A stretch of DNA of 64,000 nucleotides, from positions 70,857,558 to 70,921,557 of the forward strand of contig NC_134825.1 of assembly GCF_004210375.1 (NCBI RefSeq). The letters are read 5' to 3'. Shown piece after piece: positions 1 through 13,445 of the stretch (position 1 is its first letter; each line of letters begins with the position of its first letter). The translations under genes and the position numbers were made by a program. Origin of the DNA: Tachypleus tridentatus. Its lineage: Eukaryota; Arthropoda; Merostomata; Xiphosura; Limulidae. The notes below the pieces were generated by a model, which saw only the letters and a list, made by a program, of their open reading frames with translations, was not told the origin of the DNA and did no database searches.

Positions 1-1715
1 ATTTGGTGAAATTGTAGTGCAATATTCACAGGGTTAAAACACAGGTTATGATACAGGTTATCATAACAAATACAGAAAAGAGGAATATTATAAACACAAC
101 AAGTAAAATATATACATACACAAGATTATTGTGCTATTACTTTGTATCACATATTTTTAAAATTCAGATTTTAATGTTATTTATGAAGCCCAATAAACTA
201 TAATTTTTTTAATGATTACATAGCTTTGGAAATTGATTGACTTGTTTCAAAACAATCCAGATACAAATTCAACAAAAATTTGGGTATATTATCAAACTAC
301 GCATTATGCCTGATTCTACTACTACAACTCTATCTCTTTCTCCATATATACATATAAATCTGTACACACATTCATACTAATAAATTTTATGAGACCTGGC
401 AGATCAATTTGATGCACCTGTTTTATATATACATAGTATTTTCCTGAATTGCAAGAAAAGCTGCTAAATGTAACATGAAATTTCAGAATTACATTTTTAC
501 AGTTTTGTGGCTTAAGAGTATAAAATATCTTGTTTTTATGTAATATTTGTAAAAATTTGGATCTTTGAAATTTTTGAATGATTTCATTGTGACATGTTTT
601 GCTCATAAACAATTAGAAATGCTTCTTACCTTTGTTGAAGATTTTACTTATATTTATGTCTTCCTACATTTCTTTAAAACTTTCCTATAAGTTTTTCATT
701 CTATAAAAATTGTAGATTTTGTCTTTGTTTTGACTCGTAAACAAAACATACATTTTCACTGTTTTTAATAGTCAAGGAGTCAATGATTTACAACAAAAAC
801 TCCCCCCCTCTTTTAAAAACTGTTAATTGGGAGGTTTCGTTTAACATGTTCACTGCTTACGATACATGTGCACATTTAGCATTCATTCGTATGTGCTCAT
901 AATGCACATTTGCATTGTAAGTACCAAAATGTGAAAATTACATGATTTAGATTTCTTATTATTGTTACTACTTAAATTGAAAATATAAAGATATTGCATT
1001 AAAACTCTTTTTATCAGCATTCACCATAAATGATTCCAAGCATTACAACAGTTAATGTGTTAATATGTACAAAGTTCAACTCAATTTTATATACATCTGT
1101 AAATATTTTATTGAGAAAATATTTCTTTGCTTATTCAAGCAATTACTAAAACCAGTAAGACCCAATGCAAACAAGGCCTGATATAGTGGTCTTGTTGAGA
1201 AAATAAAATATAATGTGGTCAAGCCCCAAATGGTTAAAGTAAGCCTACTTTATCTTGTTACATGAATAATATTTATCTTTCTTTACAAATGATAATTGAA
1301 TGAAGTAAAAGAATAATAAAGAATGCTTTAAAAACCAATCAGAACTGTAATTCTAGTGTAAATTGTACATAATTTTTTTTCACTTTATCCTAGTCCCTAC
1401 ATAAATCCCTGCTGAACCAAGTCTTTTCTACTTTTACAATTATGTGCTTAGATTAATAATCTATGACTTCTTTTACCTGAGATGAGCAATTTCATTACAC
1501 CATGACAACCAAAGGTGAGAAACAGTAACTGGTTAAAAATTAGTAAAACTACACTTTCATTTAAGCTACATTAAACAATTTGCATTAATTTGTTCAAAGC
1601 TACTATTATGTTACTTCTAGGAGACTAAAAGTGTAATACTATGCTCAGAAGAAATCTATAAAGCTTACAAAAGCGATTTCATGGGCTACATGCTGAAATC
1701 AACTCCAAATCAAAC
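1..1715. other. noncoding AT-rich flank
   Basis: No supported exon. Possible 3' part or intron of the BAHD1-like gene, which is transcribed towards position 1. The longest frame (322-612, minus) is low-complexity and has no recognisable domain. Confidence 0.6.
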
Positions 1716-1729
1716 TTTGAAAGTTGTAT

Positions 1730-1988
1730 ATCTTTTTTTTTTTTTTTTTTGAATTTCGCACAAAGCTACTCGAGGGCTATCTGTGCTAGTCGTCCCTAAT
1801 TTAGTAGTGTAAGACTAGAGGGAAGGCAGCTAGTAATCACCACCCACTGCCAACTCTTGAGCTACTCTTTTACCAATGAATAGTGGGATTGACCGTCACA
1901 TTATAACACCCCCACGGCTGAAAGGGCAAGCATGTTTGGCGTGACAGGGATGTGAACCCACAACCCTCAGATTACGAGTCGCACGCCT
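1730..1988 (-). mobile_element. tRNA-derived SINE, family A, 5'-truncated, with target-site duplication
   Basis: Reads on the minus strand from a tRNA-like head with a B box through GTGGGGG and CCACTATTC-type body motifs to a poly(A) tail (T run at 1731-1750). The head is cut at about 1988. A 14-nt direct repeat, TTTGAAA(G/C)TTGTAT, flanks it at 1716-1729 and 1989-2002. Confidence 0.9.
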
Positions 1989-2002
1989 TTTGAAACTTGT
2001 AT

Positions 2003-3701
2003 TTATTTTTTTATGTATAAATATACTAAACTTATTTTATTGAATAAATTTCAAATCTGTAGTATTTTTAATGTGTGCACAAAATTAATACAAGTTTATG
2101 TCTTATACTTTTGTTTAATTCAATGGTGCAATTTTGCTCTTGAGGTGGACTGCACCCATCCATTCATGGGAAAGAGTTAAGGTTATTATTGTATTGAATC
2201 TTACTGATTAGTATATCAACAATACTTTACAAAAATAAACTGAAAATTCATTGGATGGGGTACTTAATATTGAATTTAGTTAATTTTTCTGTTGGAGGAG
2301 TTCACTGTGGATGAACAGCATAATAACTAGCATGTTTTATCTACAGTACTAAGGTTGAAGAGTAATGGCTTGTATAAGGACTAAATTCCTATAAATGTTA
2401 ATATTCTGTGAAATATTCATCACAGAAAAATATTTCTTAATCTTTAGTATATTTTATGACTTAAACCATTAGTAGAACAATATGCATGTCTCAAAATTAA
2501 ATACTGGCAAGAATCAGAATTCTTATGATTATATGATAACAGAGTCAATTTCAATTACATTTGAAACAATGTAATAAATACATAATATGTACTCTATATG
2601 TAACCAACAAAGATAAAAATAATTTGTAGAATCATACAAGTTATAAGGTGTGGTATTTGAATACATCATTAGTTTGTACCTTCTTGTAGCATTACACATT
2701 TATTTTTTGTTCGAAAAATGTGAAAGTTTCATATAACGTGGTCAAGAAAACTATTAAGCTGTTTGTTTTGTTGTCACAAGCAACACTGCTTAATGAGCTA
2801 TCTGTGCCGTGTCCAACACAGGTAATGAATTCCAGTGTTTAGTATTATATGCATTCAGACTTGCTGATGAGCTACTTATTTCAAGTTACCTTTATTTCTT
2901 TATTATTATTTGAGTGGGCAATACTTGTTACTGCCTGGGAAAAACAATTTTTAATACACCAGCAGTGTTATTCAATGGTTGTTTAAGTGATACCTACAGC
3001 TTACAACCCCAACTATGTTATAATAAGAGACCAATCATGTGGTTAGCACACTTTACTCTGGGTAAATGTCAAGTTTATTTGAAACAAGGGAAGCTGGTAT
3101 TTAGTTTGCTTTAAACTTCACCTGCAACTAGTCAATTTAGTCCAGAACTTCTAGAAGCCACTTAAGAGTTATTGTTTAAAGTAATTGCTCTTCAAGTACA
3201 TGCACCACATTTTTGTTTGTGTATTAATAAAGAATGTTCATTTTGTATGTTACTTTTATTGAGTGTCATTATTCCATTTTACGTTGACTCGGGTAAGTTT
3301 TAGTTACATTTCATTACCAATACTTTGACTGAATGTTCTGTAATTTAGTGTACCTATCTAACCGCTTGAACATATTTTCAGTTTACCTGAACATACCACA
3401 AAAATAAAAACACGTCTGGAAAAGCTTAGCTCACGTAACTAATTAGCAAATTTTCTAGCAAAAATCTTTGGCTTTAAGTAACACATTATGGTATTTCCTT
3501 TTCCTAACAAGATTAAAAATGTTGGAAAACTTGACACTGTCTGATAATACTCTATGGTTAAATTATCATACATCAAAAATTATAACACTAAGACTGAAAA
3601 GTGCATGAAGAGTAGCTTACAATAAATTTAAAAGGACAAATGTAACAAAGTGAGGTGAAAGGTTAGAAAATTACTGTAATAGCAAAACAAGCAATACTTA
3701 C
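2003..3701. other. noncoding, probable intron of the BAHD1-like gene
   Basis: Follows the GTAAGT donor of the 3702-4978 exon on the minus strand. A weak SINE-like fragment is possible at about 2765-2835. No other structure seen. Confidence 0.5.
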
Positions 3702-4978
3702 TATGCTTTTCATTAAAGTATGACACTGCTGCAGTATGTTCAGAATTGGGACTATTCAAAGTGTTCTCATGGTTTTTTTTGGCAGATTCCTTCTTTGTTT
3801 GAGATTGACAATCTGTTCTTAAAGTTCGAGCTGAGTGATGTTTGGAAACTACACAAACCACAGATATTTCAGGTTCATTTTCTGTATGAGTGTTATCTTC
3901 TGCTGACAATGGAGAGTTGCTTGGAAAGATATTTAAGTTCTTTGAGTAAGAAGCATCTGTCTCAAAACTGGAAGAGTTACAGGTTTTACTAGTTAATATT
4001 TGAGGACTTGGACAATATCTAGGTCCTTCTGGCTCTGAAGGCTTTGAATATGCAACACCTAAATCCTCTTCAACTTCACTATTCAAAGAAAAACTGGATA
4101 TATCTTTACTAGTTGCACTGATCTGAGATTCAGTGACACCCACATGTGTTGCTAAAACTAATGAACTGTTTGAGCCTGCATTGTCAATTGTTCGATTTCC
4201 TATATCAGTTATAACTGCTTCTGAAAGGTTACATTCCTTATGTTTGTCTTCAACACATTCTTGAATTTCTCTAGAAACAGCTTTTTCACTAACCTTTTCA
4301 AATATTTTTGCTTGATTTGTTTCCTTTTCTGGTGTAGAAGTTTGCTGAAATATACCAACTTCAATTTTGCTTGTGGCAGTACACAAATTATCATTATTTA
4401 CTAACTGTTTATTACAATGATTCTCAACATAACCTTCCTGTAAAATTTTCTTTTCTTCATCACCAGAAATTTTTACTTCTTCACGTATCTGTTGTTTGAT
4501 TTTCTTTTCTCTACATGTGTAAAGTGGAGAAGAAGATGCAGCCAAAATGGCTCTTGCATTGAGTTTAGCCATACGTTTACAGGTTTTAGTATTGAAGACT
4601 TGTCCTTCTACCTGTAGTACATTCTGTTTCTTACATTTCAATGAGGTTTCCAAGATTCTTGGATTATTTCTTTGTTTGATTTTGTTTTTAAATCTGAATG
4701 TTGTTTGCACTTTTTTAATGTTGCTTTCATTTTTCTTTTCTAAAACTTTATCTCTATACACGTAATGGTCAGTTGTTTTTGAGCTATCATTTTCATAAAG
4801 AACATGAACTTTTGCCAAGGCATTTAGACTAGCCACTCTTTTAAAACGTGGTCTGTCAAGGTTTTGACCTTGTAAGCTTTCAAAATTTATGCGTTTCTTT
4901 TTTAACCCATACATATGACTTACTACTTTGGGAAACTTGTCAAGTGATAATTTTTCCTTCATTTTAAACTTCTCATAA
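3702..4978 (-). CDS. long exon of a BAHD1 / winged-eye-like gene (partial)
   Basis: A 1.3-kb open frame with codon and amino acid use unlike the surrounding AT-rich sequence. The ATG at 4960-4962 has an A at -3. The frame stays open upstream to a possible acceptor (TTAACAG) at 4979, and a perfect GTAAGT donor follows 3702, giving 420 codons plus 1 nt from the ATG. The N-terminal part is basic (SHMYGLKKKR). Two related motifs, KRVASLNALA (residues 41-50) and KRMAKLNARA (130-139), resemble the paired KRLASLNA motifs of BAHD1, a heterochromatin-associated BAH-domain protein. The remainder is Ser/Glu/Thr-rich and looks disordered. No BAH domain is found in the window; it would lie in exons below position 1 or be unrecognised. 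The coding exon is likely, the family is tentative. Confidence 0.6.
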
Positions 4979-6349
4979 CTGTTAACATGAGGTGCTTTTT
5001 TTCAATTAAATTTCTTTTAGTCCTAGCAATTTTCACTATAATTTATTTTTTATGTCATAATTTATTTGACTACCAAAGCAACAACTGTTTTCTAACATTT
5101 TCAGTTTTTATTACAAAACTCTGAATTATGTATGAGTAGATGCCAGTTGCTAAAACTATTTCACCAAAACTTATATATCAGGTTTATTCAGGTCATGTTC
5201 TTGTGAGATACTGCTCTCTAAAATTAACATGAAGCTCCTTTATAAGACTTTCAATCTCTGACAAAAAAAATTAATAATTCTGAACTTCTGAAGCTTGTCT
5301 TATCAATGGATTTTCTTTAACATATGCCAGAATTTGTTTTGTCAATACTTTCTTTTTTCCTTATTGACTTTAAAATCATGCCTGCTTGTAAAATCTCTTT
5401 ACAGTATGTGATCTTCACAATATCCTTATTTAGGAGTATGTTTCCTTCTTTACAATTTCTGTAAGCAAAAGTATTATAACTTATTAGTTTGTTTTTACTA
5501 TAATGAGAAATATATTCACAAAATAAAATCTTAAATGAAATATAAATGTTAAGTCATTTAACAATCATTTGTTTAAAAACCAAATTTATGACTCAATTTC
5601 TGATCTAACTTATCATGGATATTTTTTTCCTAATTTCATACACAAAGTATTATTCTACTTTCACTTCAAAAATAAGTACCGTAATGATTATATTATATAA
5701 ATATATAGAAGTTTTACAACTAATATACTAAAGGCAGTATAATTAAAAAGAAGCTTGTTGCATCAAAAGAATTTAATAAATACTACTCTTTCACTGACTG
5801 ATGTTTCAAAATACTTACATTAGTGATGATATATATTAATAATTAATCAACCTCACTAATATAATATAGAATTGTTCACACCTGCTAATTTATTATGGGA
5901 ACACAGACTGGTTTAAAGCAGTACATAAAATTGACAATGCATTTTTTGATTCTCACAGTGTAACCCAAAGGTATGTATACATGATTAAACAGATGATGTG
6001 TAACTTTAGATAAACCTTTTGTGCAAATTCTGTAAAAAGACATGTAACAAATCTAAGAAAAAGTTTTAGTTACTCCAACATGAAAATCTATATAATATTC
6101 AAGAGAAGGTAACATATGTAAAAGTTAAATCAACATAAGGCTCAAGATGAAATGGAAGACTGTAAAATAATGATAACTATAATTTGGTTACATTTGGATA
6201 AACTGGTAATGGGAATTACTTTGAAACTCAAGGTTACATGTGATTTTATTCTTAAGAGATATAATGGGACAACTATTAACTGTATTCTATTAGAAACTAA
6301 GACAAAAAATGGTAGTCAAGAAGATGAACCAAAAGTGCAGATAGCTCTC
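4979..6349. other. noncoding AT-rich sequence upstream of the long exon
   Basis: Either intron or 5' flank of the BAHD1-like gene. No convincing exon or repeat found. Confidence 0.5.
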
Positions 6350-8300
6350 ATGTAGCTTTGTGTGAAATGGAAGACAACCAATCAAGGAGAAAACATTTTT
6401 AAATAGAAATTGTTATAGGTCACCTATAAAGACAAATGATGTAAATGAGAAATTATGTAATAAGATCAAGGTGTTAGAAATAAGTATACTGATGCAATAA
6501 TGATGGGAGAATAATTTTAGATGCAATGATTAGGGTTGTGTTGAGTCATAAAGCCAACCAGAGGGGATGCAATTTATTACTGTTAATAACTTGCAAAAGT
6601 TGAAATGTGGGAAACATGTGGGGAAGAATGATCATTGCATAAATAACTTTGATGTTTTGCTACATGCTGACATAATAGGAATGAAATTTTAGTTCCCAAT
6701 ATTTAGAAACCCAATTTTAATACCATTAGACAAGATTTATCATTAGTCAATTGGAAAGATGTGTTAAAAGGTAATTTAGGATGTACTTAGCAAATGCTTG
6801 AAAATAAATTGTTAATAAGGAATTTCCCTCAAACGAGGAAATGAATAACTGGGAAGATTCAACCTAACTGACTTCTGAAAACAATGAATAAAATCTGTGG
6901 TAAAGTTTAAATTTACAGATATGTTAAAAGATTACAACACCGTGTGAAAGCTAGATATCTGGTTTAAAAAATACAAATTAAGAGGTAGATATTAACCCCT
7001 GGCAGTAAGTAGAAAGATATAAATTAAAACACAAAGTACCAAAGCTAATCAAGGTTTTATTGAGGATTCTGAAGGATGTCCAATGCCACATTAGTCACCT
7101 AAATAAAATCCATCTCCTCACACAAAAGTTCTGAAAGAAAACCCTTGCTAATCCGTTATCTCTTTTTGAGGATGCCGTGCATTAAGAGTATGATGGAAAG
7201 GATACTTGTATTAATATTTTCTAAATGTTTTTGACAACATGTTAGAATATTTGGTAAGAAAATCACATTGCTGAGAGTTGGAGAAAAGTTTAACTGAATT
7301 GTAGGATGGATATACGAGACAAATCAAAAAGTTATTATTAATGGAGTTCAGTCAAACTGAACCCTTCTTACTATTGAAGTGCACAAAGTCATTAATGCCA
7401 GTGCATTATTTGCATCAATGATGTTGATATGGGTATAGTAAGTAAAATATGTAGATAAGATTAAACATTTGAGTAATTTTAGCTGTACTAACAATGTTGA
7501 GATGCTACAGAATGATTTGGATGAATTGGTTTTTTGGATAATTAGTTGCCAAAACTTATAAAAGTGCAAAATAAAGCATTATCCTTATGATAATCTGGAT
7601 CACAAACTTAATATAAGAGGAAATCCATTCAATAGTGTAACTAAGGAAAAAGATTTGGTAAGTTTTGGATAAGTCACTACAGCCATGAAGGCAGTACCAT
7701 GTTGCTGATAACAAAATACTGAAATTTTAAGACATGTTTATAGATATTGGTTAGAAACCAGACAAATGTAATTATCTTTTTTTACAAAGTTCTAATTAGA
7801 CCTCATATGGAATGCTATGTACTGTTTTGATCTTACCTACCTAAGAAAGGATAGTGACTTAATGGAAAGGATTGGTTCAGAGCCTTAAGGGCTGTTAGGA
7901 TGAATCTGGAGATGGAAGGGTTATTTTTCAAGGGATAGGTTAAGATCTCAATTTATTTTTTCTTGAAAAAGAAGAGCAAGAGAGGATACTATTAAAGTTT
8001 AGAAGATTACTTGGAGGATCAGCAGGCCTATATGTTAGATTAGACTAGAGGGCAAGAGAACAGAAACTTATGATTGAAAAATCCAGGCTAGATTCTAGTT
8101 AAGACAGTATACTTATCTAACAGGGTGACTGGCTTATGTGATGAGTTGGTGTCAACAGCAATATACGATAGTAGCTGAAAACAGTTTAAAATGTGAATCA
8201 ATAATTACCTGCAATAATAAAAGGTGGGATTAATATTTCAATTTTTCTCAAGAGTGGAAGCACAGAAAAGTTGTAAAGGGCCAAATGGTCCCTTGATATG
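6350..8300 (+). mobile_element. heavily decayed CR1-like LINE remnant
   Basis: On the plus strand, fragments in several frames follow CR1-type ORF2 order: AIMMGE (endonuclease GDFN position) near 6497, KNDHCI near 6629 ((S)DH motif), NVEMLQNDLDELVFW near 7493, LIRPHMECYVLF near 7792, and RDRLRSQFIFFLEKEEQERI near 7930. Stops and frameshifts are frequent. The 3' side at about 8280 has GGGCCAAATGGTCCCTTG. No intact ORF remains. Confidence 0.75.
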
Positions 8301-11300
8301 TATATGTTAAGCAAAATCTAACTATATTGTTTTCTAGATCACATTATATGGTGTAGGTATATTTTGGTTGCACAAATGTATAGACCAATTTGTTTAAAAG
8401 TTCAGTTGATATGCATCACAGTTTAATTGTTAATTATTACATAAAGTGAGAAATGTTATTCACAGTAAACAGTGAATAATTTACTAATCATGTAAAACCT
8501 ACATATACTGTTTATATACTGTATAGAGTTTTTTTTTCTCCAGAATTTGCTATTATACATTTACTTGAAGAAAAACAATTTTATTTAACTTTTAACTGGT
8601 GAAGCTATTTTGGTGTCTGTTAAGGGTGGTAACTGATCTATGATGCTATTATCACATGGCTTGATCCTATTTAAACTAAAACTCATTACGATACCAAAAA
8701 GTTGTCAAACCCCAATATAATCTATAAATAAATAATAGCATGCTGCTAAGTTACACTGCAGAGCTAGTCAGTGTTAAATTACTATCAAACTAAACAACTA
8801 TTTAGGTTTGCAAGTTACAAAAAAAGCTAAAAAAAACATGCATTAAAAGAAAAAAGGCACCATTCTTCAAGCCACTATCAGTGAATAAAACAGTGCAAAA
8901 AATAAAAATAGTGAGCCTAAAAAATTACAGATATAACCATACAACACAATATGCATTATGGGTCAAAGCCATAATCTAAACAGCCACTGACTTTGCTTCA
9001 CTAGTATTCTTCATTCAGTTTTTGGTATGTAAGCCTGATTTAACTCATTCTTTAACCTTGATGACATCAGAAAAAGGTGTAGGTTTATGAAGTCTTGATA
9101 CAAAATGATAAAAACCATATAACCCAAACACTGTCAAAAGGCGAATCTTTCTTTTTTATGGGGAAACTTTTCCAGTTTGCCCCTAAAGACAGAAGGTCCA
9201 CTTTTATAAAGCACTTGGGTTAAAGGTTTATCATTTTGATTCTTTACCTTGTCTATTATTTTGACTTCATAGCAGGTGTGCTTATCAGTATTATTCCTAA
9301 TAATATTATACCTTAAAATATGTATGATATATGCAACTATGTCCTTGAAAATTGAAGCAATATTATTACATACAGCAAACCTTAGGTGATAAGTTGGCAA
9401 TGTTTCTCAAATATATGTATATTAACAATTAGGCAAAAAATATAAAAGTTTAACGAACAATTTAATGTCATTCATTTTCTGCAACTAGCTTAAAACTAAA
9501 AAACATGCAATATAACAAAATACACAGTATATTTGTGTTTCTTCTGATACTCATAACACTCAATAAATCAAACTTGTTTATATAATAAGTTTGCACAGTC
9601 CCTTTTAATAATATTCAACATTGTGATCACATCAACTCTGATGAATTTCAACTGAGATAAAAACTAAAGTAAATCCATTTTTGATTGTTTTATTTCGTGC
9701 TATAATGTAACACACATGAATACAGCAATCCTTCCATACATTTTTTCCAGGGTCACTATTTTTTCTACAGTAGAAATAAAAAATTGAAAACAGTACTTCA
9801 AAAGGAAAAGAATTTTGTATGAATAAGTTGTAAATCAAACATATAATAAAACATCCCACTACTTTAAGTTAATGCCTGTCAGGTAATTTTTTATATGCTT
9901 TCTTTTGTTGCATTCTCGTAAGGTTAGATTATTTATATACAGGCTTTTCTCAAATTGATGAGATAATGACACAGAATCAACAAAATATTTTATAGTCTTG
10001 TCTACACTTGTGCTAAAAAAGTTTGATTCCCTAATGCAAATATTTCTTTCCAATCAAGAGATCAAAATGTTAAACCTTCATTTAAAAAAGTCCTGGACCA
10101 TTAACTCTTAAACTGAGTCTATAGGCTCATTTAGTGACTTCTAAACATAAAAAAAAATCCTCATAAAGATCTTTATCTGTCATCTCATACAATTTTTCAT
10201 AATTTACAAGAAGAGTTTCTGACTAAAAGAGAATAGTTTAAGATAGCAGGCTTGTAAGCTGTAATATAAAATGAAATACAAATTTATTATACTTGGTGGT
10301 AGAACTGTCAAGCACTATATAATTTCCAAGTTTTATACAAATTTAAGTGAAAGATATTAATGAACATACCAACGAGCAAAGTAAACAACAGTAGTTCATA
10401 AGATATTGTCCACCAAGTCCATTTCTTCAAACTACCAAAGTATAAAATGTCTCCTCAAAGCATCAATAAATCAAGCACAATGTTCGGGTAAATGCGTGTT
10501 ACAACATATTAACAAATATTAGTAAAACTGCAAAACAATTCCAGTCTCAGAAGAATGTTAAGTTATATATTAATCTATAAGTTATACTTTAGTTATAGTA
10601 AATTTTTTACGAATTTTAATAACCATATAAATTATAACAATACAAAAATCGACATTTAAACAATTTATAATACAAGTCATGATAATACCTAAATAAGGAA
10701 TTCCTATCGATAGCCTGGTTGGTTCCAACAATATTTTGTAGAAACTTTGGAAGTGATAGAGCTAATTCTGAACTTTTTAAATTTAGTAATAGTAGAACTT
10801 AAAAGTCAGACTGATTGACACTGATAAAGACGTTAGGCTTAGTCACGTCTAATCATCTTTAGAATTTCAAACATAATAAACAATATGCGCTAAAAAACAC
10901 TTCTCATTTCTTTCAAAACTCTCCTACTATTACTCCTAGTACCGAATTTCGATGTGTAGACTCAAGTTTCAAAGTCAGGGATAGGGTTGTTTTTTTTTTT
11001 ATGACAGTGACGTAATCATGTATAACTTGCTTCGCAATGCACGAATAATCACTAATACTAATAATATACCTAGCCTTAGCCTATGCCCTTCTCCAACATC
11101 AGAGCAGACGATACCACTGCACATCAACTACGTCACATTTGAGCTTTACTCACTGAATTCATTTTGTAATCTTAGATCAGAGTGAATGATAAGATGCATT
11201 ACCTTTTATGTATTACGTTATTTTTACTGGTATATACAATCCTCCGTCTATTTATTAAATTAATAACTTTTGAATACTTGTTAGCATTGGTGAAGTTTAC

Positions 11301-11929
11301 AGTTACTTTATGTCACGTTATTTAACACATTTTCAGGGATTTGCATCTGGCAAGACCATTGAGAATGGATTCTACAGTCAACTTTAACGCTTTCACAAAA
11401 TATATTTCAATTTCGTATAACTTCAGCTATCATACAGACATACACGTTTATTTACAATTGATTACTTATATAAATGGTTATCAATAAATATGTGGACTTT
11501 GTGCAAATACATTTATAAACTTATATAATAAAACAACTTATGACAGTAGATTCGAATATTACAGAGATCCTGCACACTACACATTACCCAAAATAACTGA
11601 ATAAGAAACTGGAAGCATTTGGTAATTTCAGCGCATGAAAGTGTGAATAGCAAACAAACCACGATCAAAACGGCGAGCAACATCGTTATCAGCCAACTAT
11701 ATTACCCTGGTAACCATTTTAAAGTGCACTGAAAGTGCTACAGTTTTAAAGAAATTGGAGATAGAACAGTTCATAATTAAATTAAAATACAAATTTAATT
11801 AAGAGATTTGATGAGAAAGACGGTATTAACAGACTATCAAGCAAGTAACAATTAATGAAATATAAATTTTTATTGCTGAAAATAAGAAAATAATTCTCAT
11901 TCTGTGATTTCTTTCCTTACAAATACCTA
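8301..11929. other. intergenic or intronic AT-rich sequence
   Basis: Contains short random frames (for example 9134-9400, minus) without recognisable protein features, and the possible promoter-like patch near 11 kb. Confidence 0.5.
10835..11160. promoter_or_regulatory. possible promoter-like region upstream of the BAHD1-like gene
   Basis: Less AT-rich than its surroundings, with CRE/ATF-like cores TCACGTC (about 10842-10849), TGACGTAA (11008-11015) and TACGTCAC (11129-11136), and CTAGCC/TTAGCC repeats. No transcription start or 5' exon is demonstrated. Confidence 0.2.
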
Positions 11930-12201
11930 GGCCCTGCATGGCCTGGTAGTTAAGGCACTCGTCCCGTAATCCCAGCGTCGCGGGTTCGAATCTCCGTCGC
12001 ACCAAACATGCTCGTCCTTTCAGCCGTGGGGGCGTTATAATGGAACAGTCAATCCCACTATTCGTTAGTAAAAGAGTAGCCCAAGAGTTGGCGGTGGGTG
12101 GTGATGACTAGTTGCTTTCCCTCCAGTCTTACACTGCTAAATTCGGGACGGCTAACGCACATAGCCCTCGTGTAGCTTTGCGCGAAATTAAAAAAACAAA
12201 C
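11930..12201 (+). mobile_element. tRNA-derived SINE, family A, near full length
   Basis: Begins GGCCCTGCATGGCCTGGTAG, has the B box GGGTTCGAATC at about 11981-11991, the family body, and ends CGCGAAATTA followed by a short A-rich tail. It lies in the intergenic region downstream of DAAM. No clear target-site duplication. Confidence 0.9.
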
Positions 12202-12917
12202 AATGTTTTTTTTACTTTATTTAAAAGTGCAATCCCTTGAAATTAAATACTTCACAAAATATTTAGAATAGCTTATCCACAAATTCTCTTAATATCTATT
12301 CTCAAATCTATACATAGAACTAAAATCTTCTTTTATTTTCAATGATGAATAATTTTGGAATTTTGGCGCATTATCAATAGAAGTGTCCTAGGTGTAATGC
12401 TAAGTATGTGGTTTGTAAATTTACAGACCTAGAATATAGAACTGGAAAACATTCTGGTTGTAAGATCGATAAAACCGTCAAGTAGAAAGTAACATACATT
12501 GAATGAGTATTACAACCCACCAAATTAAAATATTTTGAAATTACCGGTAAGTCTGATGTTAAGTTAAATATTACAGTACTTTAATAAATACATTTGAAAT
12601 GGCATTAAATAGTGTTACACAAGTATTTTTCATTTTCTGGATGTTTTTTTGTTTGCTGTCATTTCCATTTTACTACACACATTTTTCAAACAGGTTTATT
12701 TCATTGGCGCCAAACTAGAAATTTTCTCATTTCTGGGGAAGATTTTATTTAATTATATGACGAATTCAACAATCATCAAATACTGCTTTTCCTGTGGTGT
12801 ACTTCAGGATAAACGTCTAATTAAAACTACTCTAAGATAAGATCGAAGGTTAGGTCTTATTTGAGAGGAGAATGCGATAGTTTGAGTTGTTAAAAAAAAT
12901 GCATTGCTAGCAACTTG

Positions 12918-12968
12918 GTGGACTCAGCAGATAGCCCAATGTCTCTTTGCTATAAGAAAAAAAAACAA

Positions 12969-12999
<31 letters not shown>
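12918..12999 (+). mobile_element. SINE 3' fragment, family B, ending in a (CA)n tract
   Basis: Contains GGTGGACTCAGCAGATAGCC and TTTGCTATAAGAAAA, the same 3' module as at 46.7 kb. It runs directly into (CA)14 at 12972-12999. Confidence 0.75.
12972..12999. repeat. (CA)n microsatellite
   Basis: Fourteen CA dinucleotides immediately following a SINE family B 3' end. Confidence 0.95.
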
Positions 13000-13002
<3 letters not shown>

Positions 13003-13343
13003 AGCAACTACCAGCAGGCTAACCCTTTAACTTAGTTCATACAGCATTCGTGTTTGACGCGAGAGATTTTGGAATTGATAAAAAAAATAAAAATAAAAAA
13101 AGGACTACCACAGAAAAACTGGCGCCCATAAAGTGGTGTCACGACCTGAGATAAAGCCCCGAAACGGGTTTGTTTATGAGAAGTGAAGAATATGGTAGTT
13201 TGAATCCTTAAAAAGTACTACTTGGTACACGAATACTTGTTAGGCTAAGTTCTAAGGTACTGGGAATGTTGTATAGGAATTCCACAATATTACAGTCAGG
13301 GCACTGAACTGTTTAACACTCAGGTTATAATTTAGAAAGACTG

Positions 13344-13445
13344 CTTGTTACTGGCACCGCTTTCGTAATATGTTAAACCAATGCTTCAGGATTCCTTGTT
13401 ACTGGCACCGCTTTCGTAATATGTTAAACCAATGCTTCAGGATTC
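13344..13445. repeat. perfect 51-bp tandem duplication
   Basis: Two identical 51-bp units, 13344-13394 and 13395-13445, starting CTTGTTACTGGCACC and ending TTCAGGATTC. No gene is seen here. Confidence 0.97.

Noticed and set aside
322-612. 96-residue minus-strand frame
   Set aside because: Low-complexity residues, no domain, no good splice context; more likely UTR or intron.
2765-2835. SINE-like fragment
   Set aside because: Only short stretches (GAGCTATCTGTGCC) resemble a SINE body; too short to call.
9134-9400. 88-residue minus-strand frame
   Set aside because: No recognisable protein features and no supported splice sites.
11930-12005. possible tRNA gene
   Set aside because: A and B boxes are present, but the sequence continues into a SINE body and the acceptor stem is not convincing; same for the other SINE heads.
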